Of a DNA stretch of 64,000 nt, positions 33,035 through 45,929 are shown one piece after another (within the stretch, counting starts at the first letter, position 1; the number at the start of each line of letters is the position of its first letter). This stretch comes from Nectonema munidae (lineage: Eukaryota; Nematomorpha; Nectonematoida; Nectonematidae), in assembly GCA_030549495.1 (NCBI GenBank), contig JAUIRK010000898.1, positions 1,550,001-1,614,000 on the forward strand, read 5' to 3'. The notes under the pieces are model-generated. The model searched no databases. It saw only the letters and a program-made list of their open reading frames with translations, and was not told where the DNA came from. The position numbers were made by a program, and so were the translations under genes.

Positions 33035-34855
33035 CTATTTGTTTAAGAGCATTTTTCTAATACTTGACATAATATCTTCACCTTGTTTGTTATGATCAAG
33101 AGACCATTTTAATACGATCTTTTTTTCTTGGCTCTTTTTATGTATGTTTTTGATTTTAATAGTAATTGGTCCAGAAATTACGTTCGATTTAACAGCAAAT
33201 TTAAGCAAAGGGTATTCTCGTTTAATAAAATTATAGATTTGATTAATCACAGTAGTATATGAACTGGAATTCAAGGCCGAAGACTGATTTGAGTCATCGA
33301 TAGTAAGGAAAGAGGTAAAAGTAATGTCGTGCTTCACCAAGTTGCACTTTTTCAAAAATGTATCAATGTCTTCTACGTGAATGCCATCACTTCTTATGGA
33401 GATGCTTGCGGTTAGCGGAATTTTAGAATGTTTGAATTGCTTTAGAAGAGTTGTGTTTGTTGAATTTAGCAAGTTTTTGGAAATCTTAGCAGGAATGAAT
33501 GGCATTGCAACAGAAACCTTGACGGTTTCTCCATTACAAGGCATGAAGCAGGGGATAGAAAAGGAATCGATAATGACTTTACTCAGTTCAACCATGTTAT
33601 TCTTTTCGCCGTGCACTAATAAAACGGCTTTTGGTTTCGCATTAGAAATCAATTGGATTATTCCTCTGGCGTCTGCATGAGCACTAAACGACATGTACTC
33701 GATTGAGAGCTTCACCTCAACCATAGTGCCCGAGGAATCTACCTTTATTAGCTTTGCACCAGAAAGAACTTTCTGACCAACGGTGCCATGTACACAGTAG
33801 CCTGGCATTATTATGCAGTTTTTGGGATTGGAGGCCCACGCTTTGAAAATTTGCAGAGACTGGCCGGCGTGTAGCATTCCTGGAGTTGCAAAACAGACCA
33901 AGGGACGCGGATGATCTATTAAATTTTTTTCCCAAGGCTTAATATGCTTGAAATCAAATAGATTGCGGTCGACAAACGTTTCTTTAATCTTTTCACTCGT
34001 CCAAGAAATAAATGACTTGTAGAAGTAATTTGCTTTATCAGTTAAGCCTTGCGTGAAATATAGAGGAAAGTTTAGATTCATTCTATCCCAATACGACTCC
34101 ACTAGCACGCAAAGTTCCTGTGCTCTTCCCAAAGCAAAAACAGGTATCAGAACCTTACCGCCACTTTCCAGGGTTTCATGAACCTTGTTCAAAAAATCAC
34201 TCTCTCTGCACTTCTTCGACTCCCGTATCGTAGTGGCGTAGGTTGATTCTGTGATGAGCAGGTCCGGCTGGCATTTATCTATCCACGCTGCCCCCAGATG
34301 TCGATCTGCTGTCATATTATAATCGCCAGTGTAGAGGATTGAGTGTGCACCGCATTTGATCAGCATCATCGCAGCTCCAAGAACATGGCCGGCGTAGTAT
34401 GCCTTGATACTGATGCCAGCACTCACTTCGATGACTTCGTGCAGATTACAAGTCTTGACCTTTTTCATGCACTCTTTGATATCAGTACTGGAATACGGTT
34501 CTTTGCCCCCCTTATGCTCAACCGACACTTTGCGGTAGTCTTCGAGTAGAATGGGGCAAATGGCCTTTGTTGGTGGAGTCATGTATATTGGGCCAGAGTA
34601 GCCCACAATTTGCGTTAAGTAGGGCAGGGCTCCACAATGATCAAGATGAAAGTGGCTGATTATAACACAATCAATGAACTTGTCAACGCTCTCGTAGTCT
34701 GTTATGTAGGTGAAATCAGGAAAGCGTCTCTCGTCATTGAAACCCATGTGCATTCCACAATCAAGCATTATGTTCTTACCATTGACAGACACTAGGATGC
34801 AACTACGACCAACATCTTGACCCGCTCCCAGGGGCGTAACTTCAATCTCGCTCAT
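33035..34855 (-). CDS. INTS11: Integrator complex subunit 11, RNA endonuclease
   Basis: 606 codons in one uninterrupted frame, close to the ~600 of animal INTS11 and nearly colinear with it from [19 protein letters not shown] on. INTS11 is the metallo-beta-lactamase/beta-CASP endonuclease of Integrator, which cleaves snRNA and promoter-proximal transcripts in the nucleus. Zinc and catalytic motifs are intact: HFHLDH (68-73), H157 in AGHVLG, D178 in YTGDYN, E203 in TESTYA, H393 in SAHAD and H415 in VHGE. The less conserved C-terminal third is the INTS9-binding region. No introns; start ATG at 34855. It could be an ancestral intronless gene or a retrocopy; the intact reading frame argues for function. 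Confidence 0.97.
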   Translation of the reverse strand: MSEIEVTPLGAGQDVGRSCILVSVNGKNIMLDCGMHMGFNDERRFPDFTYITDYESVDKFIDCVIISHFHLDHCGALPYLTQIVGYSGPIYMTPPTKAICPILLEDYRKVSVEHKGGKEPYSSTDIKECMKKVKTCNLHEVIEVSAGISIKAYYAGHVLGAAMMLIKCGAHSILYTGDYNMTADRHLGAAWIDKCQPDLLITESTYATTIRESKKCRESDFLNKVHETLESGGKVLIPVFALGRAQELCVLVESYWDRMNLNFPLYFTQGLTDKANYFYKSFISWTSEKIKETFVDRNLFDFKHIKPWEKNLIDHPRPLVCFATPGMLHAGQSLQIFKAWASNPKNCIIMPGYCVHGTVGQKVLSGAKLIKVDSSGTMVEVKLSIEYMSFSAHADARGIIQLISNAKPKAVLLVHGEKNNMVELSKVIIDSFSIPCFMPCNGETVKVSVAMPFIPAKISKNLLNSTNTTLLKQFKHSKIPLTASISIRSDGIHVEDIDTFLKKCNLVKHDITFTSFLTIDDSNQSSALNSSSYTTVINQIYNFIKREYPLLKFAVKSNVISGPITIKIKNIHKKSQEKKIVLKWSLDHNKQGEDIMSSIRKMLLNK

Positions 34856-35397
34856 ACAACGTCTTTATATTCTAAATAGACATTATAGTTTATAATACTA
34901 ATTGTATAGATGAGAATACCGAAGTTAGGCCCTCGCCCTCTGCTTACGCCATTAGACAGCTGTAAAAGCACAAAATATGTCAATAAAAAGTCAGATGGAA
35001 CAACTAAAGATTTTGGTTACATAATCCAAAAAATTACATCATGCGAAGATACGATAGAATAGGACATGGGACTAGAACTCGTGAGATACAGTAATCGAAT
35101 CAGTTAGCTTCACTTAAATCAGTGAAAATATTTTGTTATATCGTATTTTGGGGCTTAATATAGTAAATTATACTTATATTTCATATTTTTTATTTTTGGA
35201 AAGCCACCCCAAATACTAAGGATTCAACGCTATCCATGCTTTAAAAACATGAGCTACGTTGCCTTTGAGGAGATGCCTTGATCGCATTATAATCATGCAT
35301 GACTTGTTTTGCAAACGTTGGATATGACATTTCTACCAATATCGAATGTGTATATTCTGGAAATTGACCGAATAAGCACATTTAATACAATATTGAT
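34856..35397. other. INTS11 upstream region, no gene seen
   Basis: Presumed INTS11 promoter side; no clear core promoter motif could be assigned. Confidence 0.35.
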
Positions 35398-35670
35398 AGA
35401 TTAAGAATTGTAGGTCATGTCATAAGAAGAGGCAATCACGACTCAATTAAACATGCCTGGAATTTTGAAATTAGTGATGAGAAAAAAAGAGCGTTCCAAA
35501 AGGCACTTGAAGGGCCTTTAATGAACACAATTCGAAGACTTGGGATGAAAGAAGCAGATGGGCTTGATAAAAAGGAGTGGAAATGAGTTTTGTCAATTGG
35601 TGTGACAGTCAAAACCCCTTGCTGCTTAAAAGGGAATCTAACTGGCTTAAATGATGATGATCATGATATG
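35398..35670 (+). pseudogene. Non-LTR retrotransposon ORF2 C-terminal tail, remnant
   Basis: RLRIVGHVIRRGNHDSI...RRLGMKEADGLDKKEWK resembles the C-terminal 'RLRW.GHV.R...A.DR..WR' tail common in RTE and related non-LTR elements. It ends in TGA and is followed by a GATGATGAT-type microsatellite, as RTE 3' ends often are. The element is otherwise absent (5'-truncated). Confidence 0.5.
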
Positions 35671-36889
35671 ATTGCTTTTGTACAATGGAAGTGAAATGAA
35701 ATTCTACTCTATAAATCAGTCATATATTGTGTATTTGTGAGTGACGAAGGGAAAACTAAATTTTTCTCTTTCAAATGGAAGAAAAACCACGAGTTGGAAG
35801 TGTGGAAAGTGTGTAAAAAATAAGTTGTGATCATAAAATTTCATTATGTGAAAATTGTTCATAATTTCGTTTTTAAATTTTTTTTTTGTAATAAAAAGTT
35901 CAGTTCCACTTTCTTTCTATTATAAAATATGAGTGATCAGAAACAATCAGATGAAATTCCAGAGATGTTGAAGGTATTTGCAACAAGTTAAAGTTTAGTG
36001 AGTTGTATGATACTCGGTATCTTTTAATCATTCACACGTTATTCAAACTTAATTTCCAAAAAGTTTTGAATTAATATAATAATTTACTAGCCGAAAGATC
36101 AAATAATTAATGCGTAAATTTCAATTAAAAAATATGGAAGAAATAAAAAGTTTTTATAAATAGGAAAAGAGAAAATATTTAGAAACTTGGTTATTTTAAC
36201 GCCATCTACACATTTTTGAAAAACCTGCAAAAAGTGGAATTTAGGTTTTATTTGCATGATTTCCGAGTTCTTGAAATGCTGTATTATTTTTGTTCCCCAA
36301 AATATATTTTAGACATATCTTTAACTAATAACTATCAATAACCCTATTAGAGCTAAGGGGCACTTCACTAAAAATTAATTGTACAAAATCTCCTAAATTA
36401 TATCCCTTTAAATTTTGTAACTTTTCCTAAAATTATTACCTGGATCTTTTAGTACCATTTCCATAGTAGTTGAATAACCCTCTCGTCAAAAGCTCTCAAT
36501 AAAAATTTGCACTTTTTAAAATTTTTTGACATCTGTAGTTAGCCTAATTACTTAGGGTCTAATACTCCCCTGAAAATTTAAAATTATATATTTTTAAACA
36601 CATAACATGTAATATTTTAATTTTTTCAATAAAGCCATAAGGGTTTTATTTTTAGACTCATATTTTGCATTTAGGATTTGAAAATACCTATAAGTGTCAA
36701 TCAAATTTGTAGTTTGCTTCTAAAAATTATCTCCAAAAGGATTCATTCAAATTTTACATGAAATATATGTTTTATAACAAATCGACCATGATAGTTTCAT
36801 TTCTGGACTCAGATTTTGGATTAAAGGTTTGAAGATATCTGACAGTGTATATATACTATACTATTATATTTAATTATTTAAATAAAAAG
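35671..36889. other. Intergenic, no gene seen
   Basis: AT-rich, without recognisable coding sequence. Confidence 0.5.
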
Positions 36890-37035
36890 TTCTTTTTTGA
36901 GATGAGCTATCATATATAAATCCATTTTTTAATAGGTTTTATTGATTTTGATAAAAATAGAAATCCCCACTGAATTCAGCATAGTTGAAAATGGGTAATA
37001 TGTGTAAAAAACTTTATGTAAATATTTAAATGTTC
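36890..37035. repeat. Diverged single copy of the 150-bp repeat
   Basis: Contains AAAAAGTTC.TTTTTGAGATGAGCT, TTTATTGATTTTGATAAAAATAGAA and CACTGAATTCAGCATA in the same order as the tandem array at 45930-46435, but clearly diverged. Confidence 0.6.
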
Positions 37036-37059
37036 TTTTTACAATAAACTGTCATTCAC

Positions 37060-37929
37060 AAAGTATCTTTGGTCTGAAACATCAGATGTTGTATCTTTGA
37101 TTTCACTGACGTGTCACGGCATAGACAGCAATTTTGAGAGACTCAGCCTCGTTTTATGTGCTGAACTACTAACAGATCGCCATAGTGGTCACTACCTATC
37201 AGAGAAATTCGACGACATGTTGAAAACGTAGAACTTGAGGAAGTTGTCCATGTTATAATGAGAGATTAAGGCGATATTTCTTAGTGATTTTCACAATTTT
37301 GATTGCACTGCTCATAGCTGCTTTAGATTGCACTGCTCAGAATGAGCTTAAAACAATTCAAAGGAGACTTGACAAGCCACAGCTCAAAACTATGAACGAC
37401 ACCCCTATCAGGTGGAATAGTACTTTCCACATGTTAGAGAGGATATTAGAAGTTAAGAACCTCTTCGCTTGTATTTTTCTAGTCACTCCGGGAAGGTTCT
37501 TCTCAAGTCCAAGTGTGGTCAACAGAATTCATGACAAACTGTTCAAAAAATTGAAGAGACCCAAGGAAGTGAAGCTGATGCAAAGTGTGAAAAGAGAGCA
37601 AAACTAAAAGACGGTAATCAGCCAAGCACTTCCAATACGTCCATAATGGTCACCATGAACAGGTTTTGAGCTCTGACAGCGAAGAAGGGAGTTTTCTTCA
37701 TATAAATAAAAAGGTACAACTGTTGCTAGACCGTTACCACAAAGAAAAGAGAATTTCTCCAGACGATAATCCTTTGCAATGGTGGAAGGATGACAAAGAA
37801 AAACACAGTGAACTGGCAAATATTGCAAGAACTTATCTAGATTGTTCTTCAAGCAGAATTCCAAGCGACAACTTTTCAGTAGAGCTGGAAATCTCTTTAA
37901 TAAGAAAGTATAGTCAGAGACTAAGTTAA
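37060..37929 (+). pseudogene. hAT transposase relic
   Basis: TPIRWNSTFHMLERILE at about 37400 matches the hAT 'RWNST..ML.R' block, and NPLQWWKDDKEKHSELANIA at about 37770 matches the C-terminal hAT dimerisation domain (NP..WW......+P.LA.+A). An upstream FTKYLWS...CHGID stretch is also hAT-like. Split over several frames with stops; non-functional. Confidence 0.75.
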
Positions 37930-38787
37930 CTTTCTCTTTCTTTATATAACGATGTGTCTGAATTAAAAAATTTGTTTATCTTATTAATATTTAATTTTTA
38001 AGAATATTTTAATAATTTATATTCTTAAAATGTCAATAAAATGCTTGTTTAGCCCTTTCATAAAATTAATCGTCGACTTTTCTTTTTTAATGAGTTTTAG
38101 CATATTTTTGTTTTATGTGTGGTGTCCTATTCTGACTGAATAGGTTAAAATAGATCAGAAATTGATTTTTTGGTATATTTGTGGGCGCAATAAAAATTTA
38201 ATTTTGACAGTAAAAATTAATTTTATAATAGAATAAAACATACAAAAATTTTCCATCAAAGTTTAGATACATTTGGAGCTTAGTTGAATGACCTATTTTT
38301 CACTTACTTAAAAAGGTAAAGGTACCTTCGAATGTTTTCATCGATGCTGGAAAGAACATAGGACCTTGTGATATCAGAGACAAGTATGCAACCAAAATTA
38401 CTCGCGACACCAAAAAACATCTTTAACCTGGAAGAATCTATTATTATTTATTTCTAACTTTTTTAAATCAACAATTACGTAATATAGCGTTATTATAACA
38501 ATTACGTAATATAGATTAGTTATTTGCAAATAATAAATAATTTTGTTCATGACTTTTTACAAGCCAATATTTTTAAATGAAAATTAAATTATATAATTAG
38601 AAACTATTTACTAGAATCAATTATTAAAAAACGTTATTAAAATTTTAAATATTTGAAGATCAAAATAATTCAGAAAGAGAAAAAATACCGCCATTACAAA
38701 AAAGGGAATTAAGTGTCGCAAAAATATGAGCCGAAAAATTTACTCCTCTGTTTCATCTATTTTTCGGATGTAAAATGATTGATAGGC
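37930..38787. other. Intergenic, no gene seen
   Basis: AT-rich. Short direct repeats (AATTACGTAATATAG) at about 38475-38515. Confidence 0.5.
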
Positions 38788-38829
38788 ATATCCTATGATT
38801 GAAAATTGAACTTGATTTTTCCATAATCA

Positions 38830-39070
38830 GGATAATTAAATTTCAAAATTGAAAAACAACTCAAATGTATAGAAAATTTTTTTATTAATAACTATTAATT
38901 TCGGTGTTGTCTCACACCGTTATCAAGTATGAATTGAAATGAAGGTAGAGGGAAAAGAAACTTGTGAATTATTTCATACTTGATAATGGTGTGAGAACCG
39001 AAATTAATAGTTAATAAAAAAATTTTTTCCTATACATTCAAGTTGTTTTTCAATTTTTAAATAAATATCC
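38830..39070. mobile_element. Long-armed foldback element
   Basis: Two arms of about 95-105 bp (38830-38937 and 38968-39070) are near-perfect reverse complements around a ~30-bp loop. They share ATTGAAAAACAACT, CTATTAATTTCGG, CTCACACC and TTATCAAGTATGAA. A 12-bp direct repeat ATATCCTATGAT lies at 38788-38799 and 39065-39076. Transcribed, it would form a strong hairpin. No coding capacity. Confidence 0.8.
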
Positions 39071-39427
39071 TATGATACTAAGAAAAGAAAAAAAAGTTCA
39101 ATTGCTTTTGTTGTAGTGTTAAGATATTCATCTTGGTGAGGGAACAAGAATGTAATTATATTGCTATAGATGTTAGGTAGATGGGGTGACAATTGTGAAC
39201 CTCAATTTAGTGACCTCAAGAAAATTTTTAAACACATAATTTAATCTATATATAAATAATATTTTAAAACTAATATTCATTAATTTAAGAATTTTGTTAT
39301 TTTTAATATAATTAATAATGTTTTTTCAAGTTTTTGATTTTTCAGGAAAGAATAGCTGAATATAACCTATAGACTAAAGAGATGAATCATTTTAAATATA
39401 GAAAATGAGAAAAGCAAAGAGAAAAAT

Positions 39428-41967
39428 TTGAGAAAAGAAATAAAAAAAATATATTCAAGCAATAATATTCAAAACTTCATTACTGACAATGTTTCTTTGC
39501 AAGTTCTAACCAAAACTGGTTTAAATGAGCGCTATACTCCTATATACACGAAAGGTGATGGAAATTGCCTATTCAATTCGATATCATTATTTTTTAACGC
39601 GGATGAATCTTTTTCTTTATATTTTAGATTGATTACTGCAATCGAATTAATTCTCAATTATGAAGAACTTGTATCTTGTAAATTAAATCCTGGAATAGAA
39701 AAGGTTTCACCAACAATTTTAGAAGAGAGTTTCAAATGTTGCTTAAATAGGTCATGGTCATCCGCTTATATGATTAAAGCGGCTGCATCAGCGATAGGAA
39801 TGCGTATTAAAAGTATTTATCCTTATATGAATGGAACACATGATAAGGTAGCGGAAATATTAAATACTATTTTTATGCCTATTAGAGAAATAATAGTACC
39901 TCAAATAATGCATATCTTGTGGACATGTACCCATGAACAAATATCCAAGTACTGGACTCCAAATAATTTTGTTTTGCTGATTTCCACTCAAAATGAGTGC
40001 AGCAATGAAATGAAAAGAAAAATAAGCCAAAGCCCGATTAACAGCATTTTTAATCATAAAATAACACCTTCTCCCTTAAAAGACCATACCTATCTTGCCT
40101 CTAATGAAGACAGCACTGAATTTATTGAATCTTTAAATATTTTTAATGGAAAACAACAATTGAAATCATTAAGTAACAAATTTTTATCTATCAGGGTAGT
40201 TATAAACGAGCTCTTTTCTTCTGATTTCTGTTATTCAGATGTTATTCCAGACTATTTTATAGAAAATGTTTATTTTAAAACAAAAATAATTCATAAAGAT
40301 AAAAATGATCAAAGAACTTTCTTTGATAACTTCGGAGTTTGGACTAAAACTACACAGAAAAAGGTGTATTTTTTAAACTTGAATAATGAATTGTTGTTTA
40401 TTAAAAAAAATAAGGAACTTTTTGGATATATAAAGAACAAAAATTTTATTTCAATGAATCCACAGCCGGATAATGCAGAAATTATTACATTGGTGCATTA
40501 CTATGCAGAATTAAAACGCAAGGATCTTTTTAAAAGAAGAATTTCTTGGATTGAGAAAGGTGCAGATATTTATTTATGGGAATATATTGGAACAAGGCCT
40601 TTAGAACGTTCTCATCATGGAAATTTAAAAATGCATACTCAAGAATATGTGAGAACCAATCCAGCAATAAAGGATCGTGTATTGGAACAATTGAAACAAA
40701 CAAAATCATGTAAAAAAATTTATTCTAAAATGCTTGAATCTCAAAAGGATATACCTAGAACCTCAAAAGTCATAAGAAATATTAAATATATATCTGAAAA
40801 AAAAAATTCATTACATGCATATAATAGCAATAGCGCCGATAATATACAAAGTATAATATGTATGCTAACAACTGGACACCCATTTTTGAAAGAAATGACT
40901 CTTAATACTAATGGACTTCCTAATATAATTTGTTATACGCAAAATCAGCTATTACATCTAAGCAAATCTATCAAATCTGGGTTAAATATTTTAGGAATAG
41001 ATCGCACGTTTAATCTAGGCCCTTGCTTCGTTACCGTCACAGTTTTTGACCACAAAAATCTCAAAAGAAAAGTAAAGAATGTTGTACCTATTTTCCTTGG
41101 TCCCATATATTTACATTGGGATGGAAAGTTTGAATCATATTCAAAAATTTTCTCTCATTTATCACTTATATTGAACCAGGATTTCAACTTTGAACTTACT
41201 ACAGATAATTTAATCATAGGTAGTGATGAAGAAAAAGCTTTAGTTAAGGCTATTAAACATTTTTTTCCACATACTACTCTCATATATTGCCAAAGACATT
41301 TAGAAAAAATATACAAAGGCATCTAAAAAATAAAATTGGCATGAATCATAGAGAAACCATGGCATTCGTTAATTCAATTTTTGGTAATTCAGGTTTAGTT
41401 GATTCTGCCAATATTTTAGATTTTAATTCAAAGAAAAGTTTACTGATAAAAATATACGAGAAAAAAATTGGAAATTATTTAACTGAAAGATTATTACCTG
41501 TAATTGAAAATCATGTTTTTATCCCTAAACACAATTACAAATATTTGCCAGATAAATGGAAAAATAATAATTGTGAATCGATGAACCATGTACTCAAATC
41601 AAACATAGAATGGAAGAGTAAAAAGATACTAGATTTAATTGAAAGCCTGTATACCGAAGTAAGATATCAAGAAAACTTGATAAGATGTTCCCTTTATGGT
41701 TATGGAGATTTAAAAATATCAGATGAATGTAAATTCTATCAAAAATCAAAATCCGAGTGGGATCAAATGAAAAAAAAGAAAGAGAAGAATACTTCCAAAA
41801 AATTTTTAGATATTGAACCACCAAAAACCGCAATTAACCATGACAAGGGATTAATAGTTTCAACAAACAGACAGCTTATAGTAAAAAAATGTTCAAATAT
41901 TGCTTCAAAACCAGGAAGAAAAACATTCAGCCTTAAAAAAAGAACATCAAATAAGGTAAAGCTTTAA
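39428..41967 (+). pseudogene. OTU-domain/MULE transposase fusion, nearly intact
   Basis: 632 codons plus a further ~220 in the next frame. Residues 35-190 look like an OTU cysteine-protease fold: GDGNCLFNS with D44 and C47. The usual catalytic His region reads PNNFVLLIS, with Asn at 179-180 where His is expected. Residues ~390-632 are a MULE transposase: D525 in GIDRTF, D600 in GSDEEKALVKA and CQRHLEK. The second part adds NNNCESMNHVLKS (the Glu of DDE) and a basic tail (KKRTSNKVKL). The only break is at the A-run near 41305, where one base is out of frame. No ATG precedes in frame, so the N-terminal start or an upstream exon is unresolved. MULE transposases cut and paste DNA; what the OTU domain does is unknown. 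Confidence 0.85.
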
Positions 41968-44900
41968 TACTATTCATTTTCCTTAATGACTTTTTTATTT
42001 AAGACAATTATAAAGCACTAACTGAGCAAATGTAGTTTTCTATGCGCAAGTCAGCCAAAACAAAGTGATATAACTTCAATATAAAAGTTTAATTTTAATA
42101 TGTTCAATTTTTTATATAAAATTTTTTAAAATGTTCTTTATTGTATGTTGATTGAAAAACAATAAAATTTTGAAAAGTTTGATTATAAAAATTTTTTATA
42201 TTTGGAAAACAGAACTTATCAAATTTTTTTAAAACATTTAACTTGGTTATAACTGTATCCATGATTAAAAGAACGAATCCTTTAAAGAATTATTAATGTG
42301 CGAGAAAAAAATTATATTTTTCCTAAACATAAAAAAAATTCTTCATATTTGCTATAAGCTAATCGGATAATGTTGCCGAATCCGTGTATGACCTCTTTCA
42401 ATTTGGTAATTTTTTGAGAATTAAAATGAGAGAAACTAACTGAGTCTCTTGTGATGTTTTGCAAAAATGTTTTACCATATTGGATTCTCTTAAACCTAAA
42501 AATAATGCGATCTAACATGCATGTCAAAAATATGCTCTCGTATAATAAGCATTTCTATGCTAATAACAAAAAAGTTCATCTTGACTTTGCGCATCCTCAT
42601 ATAAATACACAAATTTTCTTTTTAACAAAATTTTGTATTAAATAAAAATTTATTGACATGAATTAATTTTTATTTCTCTCATATTTGTAATCTTTTTGAT
42701 ACTTTCGGCATTAATTGAAAAATCCTTTCGTTACATTCAAGATTAGCACATAAATATTATAAATATATAATTTTGATATCACTTAATTCTCTTCATCATT
42801 CAATTTCTTTTCAAATAAACATTATGAAATTTGAATCTTGTTTTACTTTAGCTTAAAATTGTATTTGATTTATATTTTAGAAAACTTTTATTTTGTTAAT
42901 TTCATGATTTTACAGTTCTTATAAAATTTTAGCATAAATGAGCTAAAAAGGCATATTTTATTTCACTAAAAATTCAACTTAATAGTATTTTCTGGTGATA
43001 CTTTTTGAACTATTTTATTTTGCAATAATTCCTATCGAGATTGCTTTTTTTTGCAATAATTGTTGGAAATTAGCAAGGCCTTTGAATGCATAATGTTTAG
43101 GCGTATAATTATGATATCAAAAAATATAAAATATGACATTGATAAATTAAGAAACTTGAGTACTCAGGTTTTTTTGAAACTAAAAAGATATTTTAGTCAA
43201 TATAAATTATTTTATTTTGATTTTACGGAAAATGAAATAAAAAAGAATATAAAAAATTTTAATTCATAAAAGTATAACATCAGTTTCTATATTTGAACAA
43301 AGTTTATTGAAGATAAAATTTTTTGTTTTAATGCTTCCAAAAGACAGAACAAGTATTGCTAAAATCCAAATGTGGATAAAGTAGCATTGAACTGATTTGT
43401 AGAAACCAGATCTAGTATAGGCCTTTAACTGGCCCGTAATTATGAGAAAAAAATTAATTGCCTGTGATTTAAAAACTATTTCAGACAAAAACTCTTTCTT
43501 GGGATTGGAACTTTTGAATGAATAAAAAATTAATTTTTTATACGGAAAATTACTAAAGATAAAAAGAAACATGCCCTGAAATTTTATAATGAGTCAATGT
43601 AGAGTCGGATATAATATTTTCAATTTTTTTCAATGGATTTTTGTGCATGTTTTCCATTTCTACCAAGTTTTCAGGGATTAAAAAGTGGCCCTCAAAATCA
43701 CTTTTGGATCAAACTCTAGCTAAAAAATAAGAAATTCAAAAAAAATATATTTATTAAATTTTAATTCATCAATGAAAATCACTGTAGTAATAGATGTAAC
43801 CATATCTTTTACAATCTTTTAGAAATCAAGATTTGTTGACAAGCTTGATCTATTATCAAGCTTCGGAATTTCGGAAAACTGTGAGAATTTTGTATAAATA
43901 TATCCATCGAGAAAGGAAGAGAGAAAAGACGGCTGTTCTTAAAAATAATTTAATATTATACAAATTAAATAAACAAAATTAATTTTTGAATTTTAATACT
44001 TTGTGAAATAATGTAAGAGAAAAATATTTAAAAAGAATCACGTCTCATCATAGTGGGAACAAAAAATTATAGAAAATAAACTAATATCCATGCATGAAAA
44101 TACTTTTGGGTATCATATTATTTTTGACTATATATGTTTGAAAAGTTTTCATTATTAATTTTATGAAAAGAATTTAAAAAGTTGGGATTTTGTCAATTTA
44201 GATTATGACCTGTGAAAATTGTTATGAAGATTGTTTGTTAGTTTGAGCGAAAAATTAAATTTTAATGAAATGGTATATATTCTTTAGAATTAAAATGTAT
44301 TTTGTATGTGGATGCTAAATATAAGAGTTACTAGAATATTTTTTCATTCGTAAATATTCAGATCTTGATTGTTATAACTTGAAAGAGAACGATAAAATAA
44401 GAAATACTGATATAATTATAGTAAAAATAAATGAATAAAAAATTCAAAAATTTTATAAGCGATTTTTAAAATTGAAGTATATTGCCACAAAAATAATAAT
44501 CTTCAACATTAATCTTCAATAGTTTTCAACAATACGTTTTTATCGAGAAGTGATAATTCCAAATTTAATGTGAAATTAAGAGCAAGAAAGCTTTGGTGCC
44601 CGATTGAATTCAAGCAGGCATCGAGCCAAACCTTACTCTCGCCCCTTACATTACAAATTTAATTAAAAAGTACTTAACTAATTTAAAATAAACATACGAA
44701 TTAAAAACAGATATTAATAATAAAGAAAAAAAGTTAACTTTGTAATTTCTCTTGATTTAGTTTGAATTCCTTTTAAAATTTAAATGTTCATTTTTCTTTG
44801 AAAGAATAGTCTTGAAAAGATTGATAAATAATTTAAAAAACATGTCGGATAAAATAAAAAAACTAGAAAAAAGTGATTTTATTGAATTAAAAAAAATCTA

Positions 44901-45929
44901 CTTGAAGATTTATGATGAAACTTTTAGAAAATCTTATTTACTATGGTTTAAACTTACTTCCAAATTATTTTGAAAAAAACTATATTTTTCACGTAGTTGG
45001 CACAAAATACCCTAGTTGGCACAAATTAGTTACTCCCGCAAAATGGTAATATATCATTTTTTATCTTTTTGAAATTTATTGTATTACTGAATCAAAGCAT
45101 TCATAATATATTTTTCTAATTTTTGCAATTTCTGAATTATTATCATCAGAATTAGGCCTCATGGATGAATCAACTTCAAAATCACTCAATCTTCGAGGGA
45201 AACTTTTTTTTCTTTGACTTCTAGTGTCTTCTGAGTACATATTGTTTGAAATTTCCACAAATTTTTTAAACGCCTGTATTGGAAGGAGTTAGGAAATAAG
45301 ATAAGAGGATCTGAGGAAGAACAGTGTGGGATTAATTGAGGAAAACTTGATGGAAAAGGAATTGAAAGGAAAAGGAAGCCATTTTAGGAGGACTAAGCTT
45401 TAATTAAATAACACTTGGATTGGATTGGAATATCTAAGCACTTGTCAACTTTGTTGATATGCTTGCTTGATTGCTGGATGTTTATATTAAAAACAATGGA
45501 ACAAAATTGTCTATTTTACAGTGACTTGAGATTGATAATAGGGGGGAGCTCACATTTAAGGAGAGGGGGGGCTTACTTTATGAGTGGGGGGGGGGGGGGC
45601 TCAAGCCCCCAATTTTAATAGGACGCGCGGGCCTTGCATGGTAGTTGAATGACCCCTTTATGTCCAAAACTGTCAATGAAATAAAAAATTAAAATTTTTC
45701 AGCAAAATTTTGACATTATCTGTACTTAACCTTAAAACTTAGGATCTATATTATATAATACCCTGAAAATTTATAATTATATACAGTTTGGAACGCCTAA
45801 CACTTTATATATTTAATTTTTTCAATAATCATGGCTAATTTTTAGAAAATGTCAATCAAAATTTTGATTGATCAAAAATATATCTAATAAAATATACCTT
45901 CAAATTTTACATTAGATCAATTTTTAGAC
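41968..45929. other. No gene seen
   Basis: Very AT-rich. Open frames at 42312-42645, 43060-43572 and 45076-45258 have no recognisable similarity and biased composition. A G-rich patch with a poly-G run is at about 45541-45600. Confidence 0.5.

Noticed and set aside
33381..34549. Plus-strand and alternative minus-strand frames within INTS11
   Set aside because: Shadows of a high-confidence gene.
35060..35240. Possible tRNA or snRNA gene upstream of INTS11
   Set aside because: No A/B box pair or snRNA core found.
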